Origin: Commensalibacter intestini A911
GTDB taxonomy: Bacteria > Pseudomonadota > Alphaproteobacteria > Acetobacterales > Acetobacteraceae
Assembly: GCF_000231445.1 (NCBI RefSeq)
Contig: NZ_AGFR01000009.1
Span: forward strand, 310,001 to 374,000
DNA: 64,000 nt
Direction: 5' to 3'
Positions 44,784 to 53,235 of this stretch are shown piece by piece; position 1 is the stretch's first letter; each line of letters opens with the position of its first letter. The notes under the pieces were generated by a model, which saw only the letters and a list, made by a program, of their open reading frames with translations, did no database searches and had not been told where the DNA came from. A program made the position numbers and the translations under genes.

Positions 44784-47630
44784 ATGAGCGAAGGCAACGA
44801 TCAAGAACAAGGGCAAGGGCAAGGTAAAAAACGTCTATCTTTACGTTCGTCGGTAAGGCAAGATGCAGGACGCACTGTCGATGCAGGATCTATAAGACAA
44901 AGTTTTAGTCATGGGCGCACAAAAGTTGTGCAGGTAGAAGTCCGTAAGAAACGTGGTGCTTCTGCTGCTGGCGAGAAAACAGCAGGAAATACGACCGGCG
45001 TGGCACGTAAGCCAGCAACTAAAAAGTCTGCTGGTGGTGTTGCAAGTAAAAGAGGATTAACAGCCTCAGAGTTGGCTACACGTCAACGTGTGCTAGAAGA
45101 GCAACGTATTGATCAGCAACGTAAAGAAGTAGAACGCAGAGAGCAAGAAAAAATTGCTATTTTATCTGCTGCAGAAGAAGCAAAGCGTCGTGAAGAAGAA
45201 AAAGCTCAACAAGAAGTTGCTGCTGCGAAAGAAGCTGAAAAAGCACGAATAGAAGCAGAAAGTGCTGCAAAGGTAGAAGCTGAAGCTGTTCAAAAAGCTC
45301 AAGATGTTGAAGTGAAAAGACAGTCTGCGGTAAAATCAACGCAAGAAACTAAAAGAGTATCAGATCAATCTCCGCCTGATCGTAAAGTTAAAGTTTCACA
45401 CGTTCCTATCCCAGGAGAGATTACTTTTGCACCGACACCAAAGCCTGTAGAACCTCTAGCAAAACGCGCGGTTATGTCTAGTAAACCAGCGGCAAAAACA
45501 ACTGCAGCGCCAGCAATGATGGATGGTGAGAAAAATTTAGGGCGTAAAACAGATAAAGACGATAATAAAATTGTTAAAAAATCTAATGATTTTGTAAGAG
45601 CTCGCCCTGATTCACGTGATGATACAGATAGTGAAGACGGTGATGGTCGTAGAGGCGGAGGCGGTGCTCGTCGTGGTGCGGGTGCAGCTCGTAAACCTAG
45701 TGGTGGCCGTGGCAAATCAGGTGATAATCGTCGCTCTGGTAAAATTGATATTCAAGCAGCCATTGAAGGCGAAGATGATAATAAAATGCGTTCTTTGGCT
45801 TCTATGCGTCGTCAAAGGGAACGTGAACGTCGTCAAGCTGAGCTTGAAAGATTGCGTGCAGATCAAGTTAAAGTCGTTCGTGATGTGACTTTGCCTGAAA
45901 CAATTACAGTTCAAGAGTTGGCTAATCGTATGGCTGCTCGTCAAGGGGATGTTATTAAATCCTTGATGAAAATGGGTGTAATGGCAACGGTTAATCAATC
46001 CTTAGATGCAGATACAGCTGAGCTTGTTATTGAAGAGTTTGGTCATCGCGTTCATAGAGTTGCAGATAGTGACGTTGAGTTGGGTATTGAGGGTGTTCAA
46101 GATACTGATGAAAATCAATTATCTCGCCCACCTGTTGTTACTGTTATGGGACATGTTGATCATGGTAAGACATCTTTGCTTGATGCGTTGCGTACAACGG
46201 ATACAGCCAGAGGTGAAGCTGGGGGAATTACTCAGCACATCGGTGCTTATCAAGTAAAACTACCATCAGGTGCAAGAATTACATTCTTGGATACACCAGG
46301 TCATGAAGCTTTTACAGCAATGCGTTCTCGTGGTGCATCTGTAACTGATATCGTTGTATTGGTTGTTGCTGCAGATGATGGGGTTATGCCTCAAACTATC
46401 GAAGCAATTAAACATGCAAAAGCTGCTGGTGTACCTATTATTGTTGCAATTAATAAATGTGACTTACCTGGTGCTAATCCTGATCGTGTTCGTCAAGAAT
46501 TACTGCAATATGAAATTGTTGTAGAGCAAATGGGCGGTGATACTCAGGATGTTGAAGTTTCTGCAAAAAAACGTATTGGTTTAGATAAACTTGAAGAAGC
46601 AATTATCCTATTGGCAGAACTACAAGAGTTGAAAGCTAATCCAAACCGCATTGCAGAAGGTGCAGTGATAGAAAGTCGTTTGGATAAAGGCCGTGGACCT
46701 GTAGCAACATTGTTAGTGCAAAAAGGAACCTTGAACAAAGGGGACGTGATTGTTGCTGGCGCTGAATGGGGACGTGTTCGTGCGATGTTAGATGACAAAA
46801 ACACGAATATGAAACATGCTGGGCCATCTGCTCCTGTTGAGTTGTTAGGATTAACAGGTGTTCCTCGTGCTGGTGAACCTTTTATTGTCGTTGATAGTGA
46901 AAGTAAAGCTAGAGAGATCTCTGAGTTCAGACAACGTAAAGTGCGTGAAAAACAAGCTGCTGTCCGTCTTGCTGCTCGTGGTACTTTGGATCAAATGTTG
47001 GCTCGTATTCAAGCTGGTGAACAAAAAGAAGTCGCTGTCTTGATCAAGGCTGATGTTCAAGGTTCTGCTGAAGCAATTCAGACAACGGTATTGAAACTAG
47101 AGCATGAAGAAATCAAAGTTAATGTGATTTCCGCAACTGTTGGTCAGATCACAGAAAGTGATGTGCAACTTGCTAAAGCTTCTAATGCAATTATCGTGGC
47201 GTTTAACGTTCGTGCAACAGTTCAAGCAAGAGAGTTAGCTCAACAAGAAGACGTTGATATTCATTATTACTCAATTATTTATCAAGTGATTGATGATATT
47301 GAGAAATTAATTAAAGGGCGTATTGCACCTAAACAACGTGAGAAATTCTTGGGTTATGCTGAGATCCGTAAAGTCTTCTCTATTGGTAAGACCGTTAAAG
47401 TTGCTGGATGTTATGTAACACAAGGTGTTGTTCGTCGTGGATGTGGTGTACGCTTGCTACGTGATAACGTTGTTATTCACGCAGGTAATTTGAGCCAATT
47501 GAAACGCTTTAAAGACGATGTAAAAGAAGTTGCACATGAATATGAATGTGGTCTTTCTTTTGCTGGATTTAATGACTTACGCGAAGGCGATGTCGTTGAG
47601 TGTTACGAAATGGAAACTATTGAAGCCTAA
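44784..47630 (+). CDS. infB: Translation initiation factor IF-2
   Basis: The 948-residue protein has a long N-terminal Lys/Glu/Ala/Arg-rich region with coiled-coil (about 90-180) and an RGGGG-type basic stretch, then the GTPase domain with G1 GHVDHGKT (about 455-462), DTPGHEAF (G3) and NKCD (G4), and IF2 domains II-IV. It brings initiator fMet-tRNA to the 30S subunit. It is in the nusA operon, and its stop overlaps the rbfA start by one base (TAATG). Length fits an alphaproteobacterial IF-2. Confidence 0.97.
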   Translation: MSEGNDQEQGQGQGKKRLSLRSSVRQDAGRTVDAGSIRQSFSHGRTKVVQVEVRKKRGASAAGEKTAGNTTGVARKPATKKSAGGVASKRGLTASELATRQRVLEEQRIDQQRKEVERREQEKIAILSAAEEAKRREEEKAQQEVAAAKEAEKARIEAESAAKVEAEAVQKAQDVEVKRQSAVKSTQETKRVSDQSPPDRKVKVSHVPIPGEITFAPTPKPVEPLAKRAVMSSKPAAKTTAAPAMMDGEKNLGRKTDKDDNKIVKKSNDFVRARPDSRDDTDSEDGDGRRGGGGARRGAGAARKPSGGRGKSGDNRRSGKIDIQAAIEGEDDNKMRSLASMRRQRERERRQAELERLRADQVKVVRDVTLPETITVQELANRMAARQGDVIKSLMKMGVMATVNQSLDADTAELVIEEFGHRVHRVADSDVELGIEGVQDTDENQLSRPPVVTVMGHVDHGKTSLLDALRTTDTARGEAGGITQHIGAYQVKLPSGARITFLDTPGHEAFTAMRSRGASVTDIVVLVVAADDGVMPQTIEAIKHAKAAGVPIIVAINKCDLPGANPDRVRQELLQYEIVVEQMGGDTQDVEVSAKKRIGLDKLEEAIILLAELQELKANPNRIAEGAVIESRLDKGRGPVATLLVQKGTLNKGDVIVAGAEWGRVRAMLDDKNTNMKHAGPSAPVELLGLTGVPRAGEPFIVVDSESKAREISEFRQRKVREKQAAVRLAARGTLDQMLARIQAGEQKEVAVLIKADVQGSAEAIQTTVLKLEHEEIKVNVISATVGQITESDVQLAKASNAIIVAFNVRATVQARELAQQEDVDIHYYSIIYQVIDDIEKLIKGRIAPKQREKFLGYAEIRKVFSIGKTVKVAGCYVTQGVVRRGCGVRLLRDNVVIHAGNLSQLKRFKDDVKEVAHEYECGLSFAGFNDLREGDVVECYEMETIEA

Positions 47631-48052
47631 TGAATAAGCCTTTATTTACAGGAAAAAGCTCTTTGGGAAAAAATCCCAAAGAGCCTTCTCAAAGACAATT
47701 ACGCGTTGCCGAAGAGGTTAGACATGTTTTATCTGATGTCTTTGCACGAACAGAATTTCGTAATCCAGAGTTACGTGATAAACGTTTGACGGTTACCGAA
47801 GTTAGAATGACTCCAGATTTACGGAACGCGATTATTTATGTCGTACGTTTGGGGGCAAGTAATGTAGAAGAATTGTTGCCAGCTTTGAGAAAGGCTGCAC
47901 CATATCTTCGTTCTCAGCTTAGTCAAAAGTTGAGTTTAAAGTTCTTACCTGAACTTCGTTTTCAGGCAGATACAGGGTTAGATTATGCAGCAAAAATCGA
48001 TGTTTTGCTGCATCAACCAGAAGTATTAAGAGATCTAGATAAAGAAGATTAA
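47630..48052 (+). CDS. rbfA: Ribosome-binding factor A
   Basis: The 140-residue protein has the KH-like RbfA fold: RQLRVAEEVRHVLSDVF, LTVTEVRMTPDLRNAIIYV and LRSQLSQKLSLKFLPELRFQAD. It binds 30S precursors and helps 16S 5'-end maturation. Its ATG overlaps the infB stop by one base, so translation is coupled. It is the last gene of the operon; the convergent lipoprotein gene ends only 6 bases beyond, and I see no clear terminator between them. Confidence 0.95.
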   Translation: MNKPLFTGKSSLGKNPKEPSQRQLRVAEEVRHVLSDVFARTEFRNPELRDKRLTVTEVRMTPDLRNAIIYVVRLGASNVEELLPALRKAAPYLRSQLSQKLSLKFLPELRFQADTGLDYAAKIDVLLHQPEVLRDLDKED

Positions 48053-48058
48053 AATTTA

Positions 48059-48661
48059 TTAGCGTAACTGTTGGATCGTTGTATTGATACTGTCTGTCAG
48101 TTGCGTTAATGCTTTTTGCTCTAGTTGTATAATTTCACTATCCGTTTTAATAGATCCTTGAACTACGAAATTAGTTCTTTGTTTTTGAATAGGTAATTGC
48201 GAGTCTTTTGGTATAATTGACCATGTTGCTTCAATAGTTAACTTACCTGTTTGATCTGGATCTGCTTGTAAATCAAAACGTCTAATATTAATCATTAACT
48301 GATAATTGGGTGGCGTTACTGGGGATTCATTGGTAATCCATAAATTGGGATTTTTATCAGTTAGAAGATTAGCAATAAATCCTGTCGCACCTACAGATAA
48401 AATACTACTCATTCTTCCATTAACACTATGATTTACGACTGTATCATGACGTGTGGTAATGTCTGTAGTATTGAGATAATCAGGCACAGTAACGCGTACA
48501 ATATAAATTACAGTGGCATTATCTGAAGAGGTCTGTGTGCGTGAAGGTTGAGGAATGATATTCCCCCCTTCTGTTAATGTATAATATTGTAGTGCTGGAG
48601 CTGCACATCCAACCAGCAGAGAGAAAGTGCCAATAGCACCATAAGTTATTATTTTTTTCAT
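48059..48661 (-). CDS. ABC-type transport auxiliary lipoprotein (PqiC/LetB-partner type)
   Basis: A 200-residue protein with a lipoprotein signal: KKIITYGAIGTFSLLVGC, lipobox LVGC with the cysteine at 19, followed by a mature domain including YYTL and later VVQGSIKTDSEIIQLEQKAL. It belongs to the ABC-type transport auxiliary lipoprotein (MlaE/PqiC-linked) family. Its first codon overlaps the MCE gene by four bases. It probably anchors the MCE lipid-transport assembly to the outer membrane. Confidence 0.85.
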   Translation of the reverse strand: MKKIITYGAIGTFSLLVGCAAPALQYYTLTEGGNIIPQPSRTQTSSDNATVIYIVRVTVPDYLNTTDITTRHDTVVNHSVNGRMSSILSVGATGFIANLLTDKNPNLWITNESPVTPPNYQLMINIRRFDLQADPDQTGKLTIEATWSIIPKDSQLPIQKQRTNFVVQGSIKTDSEIIQLEQKALTQLTDSINTTIQQLR

Positions 48662-49608
48662 TGGCGACGACCTGTTAATAGAATTTTAGGGTTACGTTCA
48701 ATTTGTGTAGAGAATCCACGTAATGAAACAGCAGCATCTGCCAAGTTTTGTAGAATAATCTCCAAATTATTGCGTGTTGTAGAGCGTACAGATGTCATAG
48801 ATTTTATATTTTGTAAGACATCAGAAGCGTTATTGAGTGTTTTGTTTGTTGATACTAATATTTTTTGGAACTCAGCCCCTTTAGTTTTGATTTGCTTATC
48901 ACCGTCAACAAGTAATGTATTTAGATTAAGAAAGAGTTTATCAAGTTTTTGATCAACGTTAGCAATTAGTTTATTACTACTATCTGACGTTTGTTTGACA
49001 TTATCTAATAAGGCAGGGATTTTTTGGTTTAACACATCTGTTAATTGTCCAACCTTAAGGACAGTTTTGTCTAAATCTGTTGAAAGCTTTTCAAGTTGTA
49101 GATGCATTAATTCAGATTTTATCTGTTGAATAGCAGACGGATGAGAAGGAATTTCAATGAGATGATCTGTAAATTGAGGATGAAAAACAGGTTTATCACC
49201 AGGATAAAAATCTAAGAATATATTAGAAGAGCCTGTAACAAAGCTTTCAGTACTAATTTCCGCACGAAGCCCATTGGCAATCATTGTATCCATAAAGTCT
49301 TTATAATCTCTGTAATGGGTATCTAAACGAATTTTTTGTGGATCAACGCTTATGACAACAGGGATAAAAGCTTGATGTATTTTTGGATCAAACTGTAATG
49401 TAATAGAGTTTACTGTGCCGACTTGCACGCCTCGGAATGTAACTGGCGCACCAATCGATAATCCTGTTACTGATCCTGGGAAAACAATCACTGCTTGTCT
49501 TTTAGTAGAAAAGAAGCTGAAATTTCCGAAAAAGATGATTACAGTCAATAGAAGAATTAGTCCTCCTAGAACGAATGCTCCAATAGCTGTTTGTTTATTG
49601 ATTGTCAT
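48658..49608 (-). CDS. MlaD/MCE-domain lipid transport protein
   Basis: The 316-residue protein has an N-terminal membrane anchor (AIGAFVLGGLILLLTVIIFFG), an MCE domain (about 38-115, VIVFPGSVTGLSIGAPVTFRGVQVGTV), and a long C-terminal helical region with coiled-coil (KLSTDLDKTVLKVGQLTDVLN). It binds phospholipid in the periplasm and connects permease to partners. It is the third gene in an operon mlaE-mlaF-mlaD-lipoprotein, 14 bases after the ATPase gene. Single MCE domain and length fit the MlaD/Ttg2C class with a longer tail. Confidence 0.9.
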   Translation of the reverse strand: MTINKQTAIGAFVLGGLILLLTVIIFFGNFSFFSTKRQAVIVFPGSVTGLSIGAPVTFRGVQVGTVNSITLQFDPKIHQAFIPVVISVDPQKIRLDTHYRDYKDFMDTMIANGLRAEISTESFVTGSSNIFLDFYPGDKPVFHPQFTDHLIEIPSHPSAIQQIKSELMHLQLEKLSTDLDKTVLKVGQLTDVLNQKIPALLDNVKQTSDSSNKLIANVDQKLDKLFLNLNTLLVDGDKQIKTKGAEFQKILVSTNKTLNNASDVLQNIKSMTSVRSTTRNNLEIILQNLADAAVSLRGFSTQIERNPKILLTGRRQ

Positions 49609-49622
49609 AGTGGATAGTCTCT

Positions 49623-50399
49623 CTATTTCGGATGTTCAAAAATTTGACGATGCATAAAGTCATTCACTAACTCGCATGGTGGATGGTCTCGTAGCTCTTT
49701 TGGGGAGCCATATGCAATAGGCGTTTTTGTTTCAGCGTCCAAGAATACGCCATCATCTGCAATGGCAAAAAGGCTAGGCAGTTCATGGCTGACGATAACA
49801 ATTGTTGTTCCTAGACCATCACGTAGATTAACGATAAGGTCATCTAAACGTTTTGAAGTGATGGGATCTAAACCTGCTGAAGGTTCATCAAAGAATAGGA
49901 TTTCAGGGTCAAGAGCCAATGCTCTAGCCAAACCACATCTTTTTTTCATCCCACCACTGAGCTCTGAAGGGTATAAATTAATCGCATGGCTCATTCCAAC
50001 AAGCCCCAATTTTAGCTCAACAAGGCGTTGAATCATTGAGGAAGAAAGATCCGTAAAAAGCTGTAATGGGAGGGCTATATTTTCCCCAACAGTCATAGAA
50101 CTCCATAAAGCGGCACTTTGGAATAAAACGCCAAAATTACGTCCTATATCTATCCTATGTTGTTTAGAGGATTTCCAATAGTTTTCGCCCTTGACGAGGA
50201 AGTCACCAGCTTTAGGCGGTAATAAACCAATCATGGATTTTAGGAGTGTGCTTTTACCACATCCACTGCCACCCATTAAAGCAAAAATACTGCCTTTTTT
50301 AACGGTAAAGTTAATATTGTGTTGAATAATACGCTCGCCATATCCGACGGTTAAATTTTCAACAGATAAAAGATGTTCGGCGGGTTGTGTGTTGGTCAT
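49623..50399 (-). CDS. mlaF: MlaF-type ABC ATPase
   Basis: The 258-residue ABC ATPase has Walker A MGGSGCGKSTLLKS, signature LSGGMKKRCGLARAL and Walker B ILFFDEPSAGLDPI, all in the MlaF style. It energises lipid transfer between the membranes with the MlaE-type permease encoded 2 bases upstream. A C-terminal extension (GSPKELRDHPPCELVNDFMHRQ) is also typical. Intact, normal length. Confidence 0.93.
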   Translation of the reverse strand: MTNTQPAEHLLSVENLTVGYGERIIQHNINFTVKKGSIFALMGGSGCGKSTLLKSMIGLLPPKAGDFLVKGENYWKSSKQHRIDIGRNFGVLFQSAALWSSMTVGENIALPLQLFTDLSSSMIQRLVELKLGLVGMSHAINLYPSELSGGMKKRCGLARALALDPEILFFDEPSAGLDPITSKRLDDLIVNLRDGLGTTIVIVSHELPSLFAIADDGVFLDAETKTPIAYGSPKELRDHPPCELVNDFMHRQIFEHPK

Positions 50400-50401
50400 G
50401 A

Positions 50402-51553
50402 TTATATACCGATAATATCTGCAAGAACGGCAAACACGGCATCTAAGGCGATTACACCAACAATACCAGCAACCACGGCTTTGGTTGCAGCAACACCAAC
50501 ATCAGCAGCACTACGTCCTGATTTTATACCGATATAACAGCTACTAACCCCGATAAACATAGCGAAAGCAATGGTTTTTGAACCGCCAAAAATAAATTGA
50601 TTAAAAGGCACGGCACCAAATGTTTGATAAAGAAAACCAAGAACGGTCACTCTCAGCATTAAGATCGAAACAATGAGACCACCTAAAATTCCCATGAAGC
50701 ATGCATATAAATACATAATGGGCATTGTGATTGTTAGGGAAAGCATTGAAGGTAAAATAAGATATTCCGTGACTGGGATTCCAAAAACTTTTAACGCATC
50801 AATCTCTTCATTGCCTTGCATAGTTGCGATCCGTGCAGCATAGGCACCCCCTGTTCGCCCTGAAATGACAATGGCTGTCATCACAGCAGCGAGCTCTCTG
50901 ACAGTTGCAATACCGACAAGATTGGCAACGTAGGCATCAGCAGAGAATTTACGAAGTTGCACCGCACCAACGAACGCCAGAATAGAGCCCATCAAAAAAT
51001 TAACAATGCTGATGATAATAAGTGCAGAAGGGCCTGCTGCTTTAATATCTCTTAGCAGATCTGTAAGGCGCATATAAGAACGCCCAGCTAGAAATTTAAA
51101 AACGCCTTTTAATGCGAATAAAAAGAGCTGGAAGGTAACGCCAAGACTATTTAAAGAGTCAATAACCCATCCGCCTAAATTATACAAAGGACGAAATGGA
51201 GGGTTGGCAGGTGGTGAAACTTCTGGTTTTTTATCGTCAAGCAGGGCTAAAAGTTGTTGTGCAGCTTCAGGGAGTTGCTGTTTATCAATTGAAATATGAT
51301 TGATTGTAGCAAGATTTTTGAGTTCCCAGAGAAAAGCAATAAAACCACTATCCCACGTACGAAGTTGGTCTGTATCAAATTGAACTGAAATATCGGCAGA
51401 GCAATTTTGAAAAATATTTCGTGGTAATTGTGGAATATTATTGTTTTTTGCAAGCCAATCCCCATATAAACACAGCTTAGGTTGTTGATTTTCGAACTTT
51501 AATGTCCATTCAGGCTGTAAAGATGGCAAACTTGCATTGTTGTTAATCGTCAA
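50402..51553 (-). CDS. mlaE: MlaE-type permease with fused N-terminal STAS domain
   Basis: The 383-residue protein begins with a STAS-like domain of about 110 residues (LKFENQQPKLCLYGDWLAKNN, QLRTWDSGFIAFLWELKNLA), then the MlaE permease with about five helices (LIIISIVNFLMGSILAFVGAVQLRKF and GGAYAARIATMQGNEEIDALKVF). In E. coli the STAS subunit MlaB is separate; here it is joined, an arrangement known in some alphaproteobacteria. It is the first gene of the lipid-transport operon, in the inner membrane. Confidence 0.9.
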   Translation of the reverse strand: MTINNNASLPSLQPEWTLKFENQQPKLCLYGDWLAKNNNIPQLPRNIFQNCSADISVQFDTDQLRTWDSGFIAFLWELKNLATINHISIDKQQLPEAAQQLLALLDDKKPEVSPPANPPFRPLYNLGGWVIDSLNSLGVTFQLFLFALKGVFKFLAGRSYMRLTDLLRDIKAAGPSALIIISIVNFLMGSILAFVGAVQLRKFSADAYVANLVGIATVRELAAVMTAIVISGRTGGAYAARIATMQGNEEIDALKVFGIPVTEYLILPSMLSLTITMPIMYLYACFMGILGGLIVSILMLRVTVLGFLYQTFGAVPFNQFIFGGSKTIAFAMFIGVSSCYIGIKSGRSAADVGVAATKAVVAGIVGVIALDAVFAVLADIIGI

Positions 51554-51780
51554 GTGAAAACCTTACTAATAGAATAATCCCATTATCCATTGATAACATT
51601 TATTAAACTATTGACTGTTATCATAGGTATTTTGCTTATTTGTTGATCACCTTATTATAAAATTATTGCTTTGTATAGAATATATCATTTTATTTTCATC
51701 GCTTACCGTGCTAAGGAATACGTAAAGATAAAAATGTTCTTGGTAGTCTTATCAAGATATTTAGGAGAGATATTGTATTC

Positions 51781-52701
51781 ATGCGGAATAGGCGTGGACA
51801 AATTGTTGATGGATGGTTGTTAATTGATAAACCATTAGAAAAAACGTCAGCTTTTATTGTGAATAAAGTTAAATATGCTTTTGATGCACGTAAAGTCGGA
51901 CATAGTGGTACTCTTGATCCTTTGGCAACGGGGTTATTACCGATTGCATTTGGTAAGGCCACTAAAACTATTCCTTATATCTTGGATAAAAAGAAAGTTT
52001 ATCATTTTACACTGACTTTTGGTGAATCTAGAACGACAGATGATGCCGAAGGGGAAGTGCTTGCACGGTCTGATGTCAGGCCGAGTGATGAGGAAATCAA
52101 TAAAGCGCTTGAACAATTTCAAGGTGAGATTTTACAGGTTCCTCCAATTTTTTCTGCTATCAAAGTTGATGGTAGACGTTCGTACGATTTGGCGCGCCAA
52201 GGTGAAGTGCCAGAGTTGAAGAAACGTCCAGCCCGTATAGATTCTTTTCGATTAATTGAACGGCTGGATCGAGATCGTGCGAAATTTGAAGTTATTTCTG
52301 GAAAAGGCGTTTACATGCGTTCTTTGGCCAGAGATTTAGCGGTTGCGTGCCAATCTGTTGGATATATTTCAGAGCTGCGCCGTTTAAAAGTCGGTCCTTT
52401 TGATGTGACAGATGCATTTTTACTGGACAAAATTGTCGGAAACGACAAAAAAGGAGAAGCTTCTTTGGATTTGATTCTGCCTGTTGAGACTGCGCTGGAC
52501 GACATCCCGGCTCTAGCCTTAACATCAGATGAAGTCGCAGAGCTCAGTTTTGGTCGCGTTCTTGAACGGGATCAAGTTGCAGATCGTGTTTCACAATATT
52601 CGGATATTCCTGATGGAGTTGTCCGTGCTGTGGATGGGAAGCGTTTTGTTGGATTATGCCGTTTGGATACTGAATGGTTACGTCCAATTCGTATATTTTA
52701 A
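51781..52701 (+). CDS. truB: tRNA pseudouridine(55) synthase
   Basis: The 306-residue enzyme has the TruB motif KVGHSGTLDPLATGLLPI with catalytic D46, GWLLIDKPLEKTSA at the N-terminus and SGKGVYMRSLARDLA further on. It makes Psi55 in the T loop of tRNAs. The ATG follows AGGAGAGATATTGTATTC. It normally follows rbfA, but here the Mla operon lies between. It is 24 bases before rpsO, so both share a transcript. Confidence 0.96.
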   Translation: MRNRRGQIVDGWLLIDKPLEKTSAFIVNKVKYAFDARKVGHSGTLDPLATGLLPIAFGKATKTIPYILDKKKVYHFTLTFGESRTTDDAEGEVLARSDVRPSDEEINKALEQFQGEILQVPPIFSAIKVDGRRSYDLARQGEVPELKKRPARIDSFRLIERLDRDRAKFEVISGKGVYMRSLARDLAVACQSVGYISELRRLKVGPFDVTDAFLLDKIVGNDKKGEASLDLILPVETALDDIPALALTSDEVAELSFGRVLERDQVADRVSQYSDIPDGVVRAVDGKRFVGLCRLDTEWLRPIRIF

Positions 52702-52725
52702 TTTTTTAGAAAAAAGGATAACACG

Positions 52726-52995
52726 ATGTCGATTACAGCAGAACGTCGTACAGCGTTAATGAAGGAATATCAAACAAAAGAGAACGATACTGGTTCTCCG
52801 GAAGTTCAAGTTGCTTTGTTGACAGAAAGAATTGTTAACTTAACCGAACACATGAAAGAACATGCTAAAGATTTTCATTCACGTCGTGGTTTGTTAAAAT
52901 TAGTTGGACAACGTCGCCGTTTATTAAGCTATTTGCGTAATAAAGACCAAAGCCGTTATGAAAACTTAATCAAACGTCTAGGTTTACGCCGTTAG
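52726..52995 (+). CDS. rpsO: 30S ribosomal protein S15
   Basis: The 89-residue protein is a complete S15 ([63 protein letters not shown]). It binds 16S rRNA in the central domain. It starts after AAAAAAGGATAACACG and lies 24 bases after truB. A 13-base-stem terminator follows, so pnp probably has its own promoter or is reached only by read-through. Confidence 0.98.
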   Translation: MSITAERRTALMKEYQTKENDTGSPEVQVALLTERIVNLTEHMKEHAKDFHSRRGLLKLVGQRRRLLSYLRNKDQSRYENLIKRLGLRR

Positions 52996-53002
52996 TTACT
53001 TT

Positions 53003-53040
53003 AGGAACTGACTTACACCATTAAGTCAGTTCCTATTTTT
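53003..53040 (+). terminator. Strong terminator between rpsO and pnp
   Basis: AGGAACTGACTTA (53003-53015) and TAAGTCAGTTCCT (53022-53034) pair perfectly over 13 bases with a 6-base loop, followed by ATTTTT. Confidence 0.9.
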
Positions 53041-53093
53041 GAAATTATATAAAGAGGTATAGATAAAATAGAGAAAAAGTAACAAGCCCATTT

Positions 53094-53166
53094 ACAGCGT
53101 TTCAGGCCACATGGTGCGATTAATTAAGAAAAGCAAAATAAAGTTCCATGCCGTCCGAGACGCTGT
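53094..53166 (+). promoter_or_regulatory. Long stem-loop in the pnp leader
   Basis: ACAGCGTTTC (53094-53103) pairs with GAGACGCTGT (53157-53166) and CATGG (53110-53114) with CCATG (53146-53150), leaving a 31-base A-rich loop. It lies 70 bases before pnp and resembles in place the RNase III-cut hairpin that lets E. coli PNPase control its own mRNA. Pairing is seen; the role is inferred. Confidence 0.6.
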
Positions 53167-53235
53167 CATTTGCAGTCTATGGTGTAAGAGTGGTTTGATT
53201 TTTTCCTATATATTCTCTTAGATAGGATATTATAA

